From NCBI GenBank assembly GCA_910576655.1, contig CAJTJC010000030.1, forward strand, positions 1 through 5,748: a stretch of 5,748 nt of DNA. The letters are read 5' to 3'. This stretch comes from an uncultured Christensenella sp. (GTDB lineage Bacteria > Bacillota > Clostridia > Christensenellales > Borkfalkiaceae). A model generated the notes under the pieces. It searched no databases and had not been told where the DNA came from. It worked only from the letters and a program-made list of their open reading frames with translations. The position numbers were made by a program, and so were the translations under genes. Below, in pieces: positions 5,656 through 5,748 of the stretch (the stretch's first letter is position 1; the number at the start of each line of letters is the position of its first letter).

Positions 5656-5684
5656 ATTATACAAAAAATAAAAGAGTGCCGAAG
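5656..5684 (-). promoter_or_regulatory. Candidate promoter of the DUF2953-gerW-dac-rluB unit
   Basis: A perfect TATAAT on the - strand (5661-5656) directly follows the T-run of the preceding terminator. At a 17-bp spacing the -35 hexamer is CTTCGG, a poor match, so the promoter may be weak, activator-dependent or read by another sigma factor. The expected start near 5649 leaves a leader of about 34 nt before the ATG at 5615. Confidence 0.4.
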
Positions 5685-5691
5685 CACTCTT
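5663..5691 (-). terminator. Intrinsic terminator after the scpB-like gene
   Basis: On the - strand AAGAGTGC-TTCG-GCACTCTT (5691-5672) forms an 8-bp stem closed by a C(UUCG)G tetraloop, followed by TTATTTTTT. It begins 2 nt after the stop codon of the upstream gene. This is a textbook factor-independent terminator. Confidence 0.85.
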
Positions 5692-5693
5692 AA

Positions 5694-5748
5694 TCATTCT
5701 ATTTTTATTACGTCGTCGTCCTCTGAAATAAAATCGGGTATCTCGTAG
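5694..5748 (-). CDS. 3' end of an upstream gene, probably scpB (partial)
   Basis: Only the last 17 codons and the stop are inside the window: the tail reads YEIPDFISEDDDVIKIE and ends at TGA 5696-5694. The acidic tail beginning with an x-x-(I/L)-P pattern resembles the LPxL/E ends of the chromosome segregation protein ScpB. ScpB is expected here from the Bacillus and clostridial gene order ahead of the D,D-carboxypeptidase. The reading frame and the terminator straight after it are seen directly; the identity rests mostly on context and is tentative. Confidence 0.5.
   Translation of the reverse strand, partial: YEIPDFISEDDDVIKIE

Noticed and set aside
1..5748. CRISPR arrays, insertion sequences, tRNA or rRNA genes, riboswitches.
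   Set aside because: No repeated spacer-like units, transposase, tRNA cloverleaf or conserved RNA motif was recognised on either strand by eye.

Overview
This window looks like a chromosomal segment of a low-GC, Gram-positive bacterium of the Bacillota, most likely an endospore-forming or formerly spore-forming member of the Clostridia. The evidence is AT-rich DNA, a LexA with a Gram-positive GAAC-N4-GTTY SOS box, a GerW (YtfJ)-family sporulation gene, and the gene order scpB-like tail / DUF2953-like / gerW / D,D-carboxypeptidase / rluB. That order resembles the scpB-dacB-spmAB-rluB block of Bacillus and its clostridial variants. No species can be named from the sequence alone.

Left part (1-1248, + strand): a 195-bp upstream region holds four A-tracts starting exactly 10 bp apart, a strong TTGACA / extended -10 promoter and a 28-bp palindrome with an 11-6-11 layout. 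It is followed by a complete Xer-type tyrosine recombinase with all six catalytic residues. The recombinase gene overlaps tail-to-tail by 20 bp with a PfkB-family sugar kinase on the - strand (1229-2128). The kinase reads well from end to end only if two one-base frameshifts are repaired.

Middle (2144-3035): a 57-residue eight-cysteine protein (- strand, probably just upstream of the kinase in one transcript) is divergent from lexA (+ strand). The roughly 100 bp between them carry two back-to-back extended -10 promoters. A near-consensus LexA box overlaps the lexA -35, so lexA is very probably autoregulated. The small gene's predicted start of transcription coincides with its ATG. A long hairpin after lexA probably terminates transcription from both sides.

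Right part (3039-5748, all - strand): a compact transcription unit bounded by terminators. It starts after a UUCG terminator that closes an scpB-like upstream gene, then reads a DUF2953-like membrane protein, GerW, a secreted penicillin-binding D-alanyl-D-alanine carboxypeptidase, and the rRNA pseudouridine synthase RluB. The first three overlap by 17 and 8 bp, which suggests translational coupling. The spmA and spmB genes, which in Bacillus lie between the carboxypeptidase and rluB, are absent.

Most of the window is ordinary conserved chromosome. The points deserving a second look are the palindrome and curved DNA in front of the recombinase, the doubly frameshifted kinase, the lexA / cysteine-rich divergent promoter, and the reduced sporulation block.
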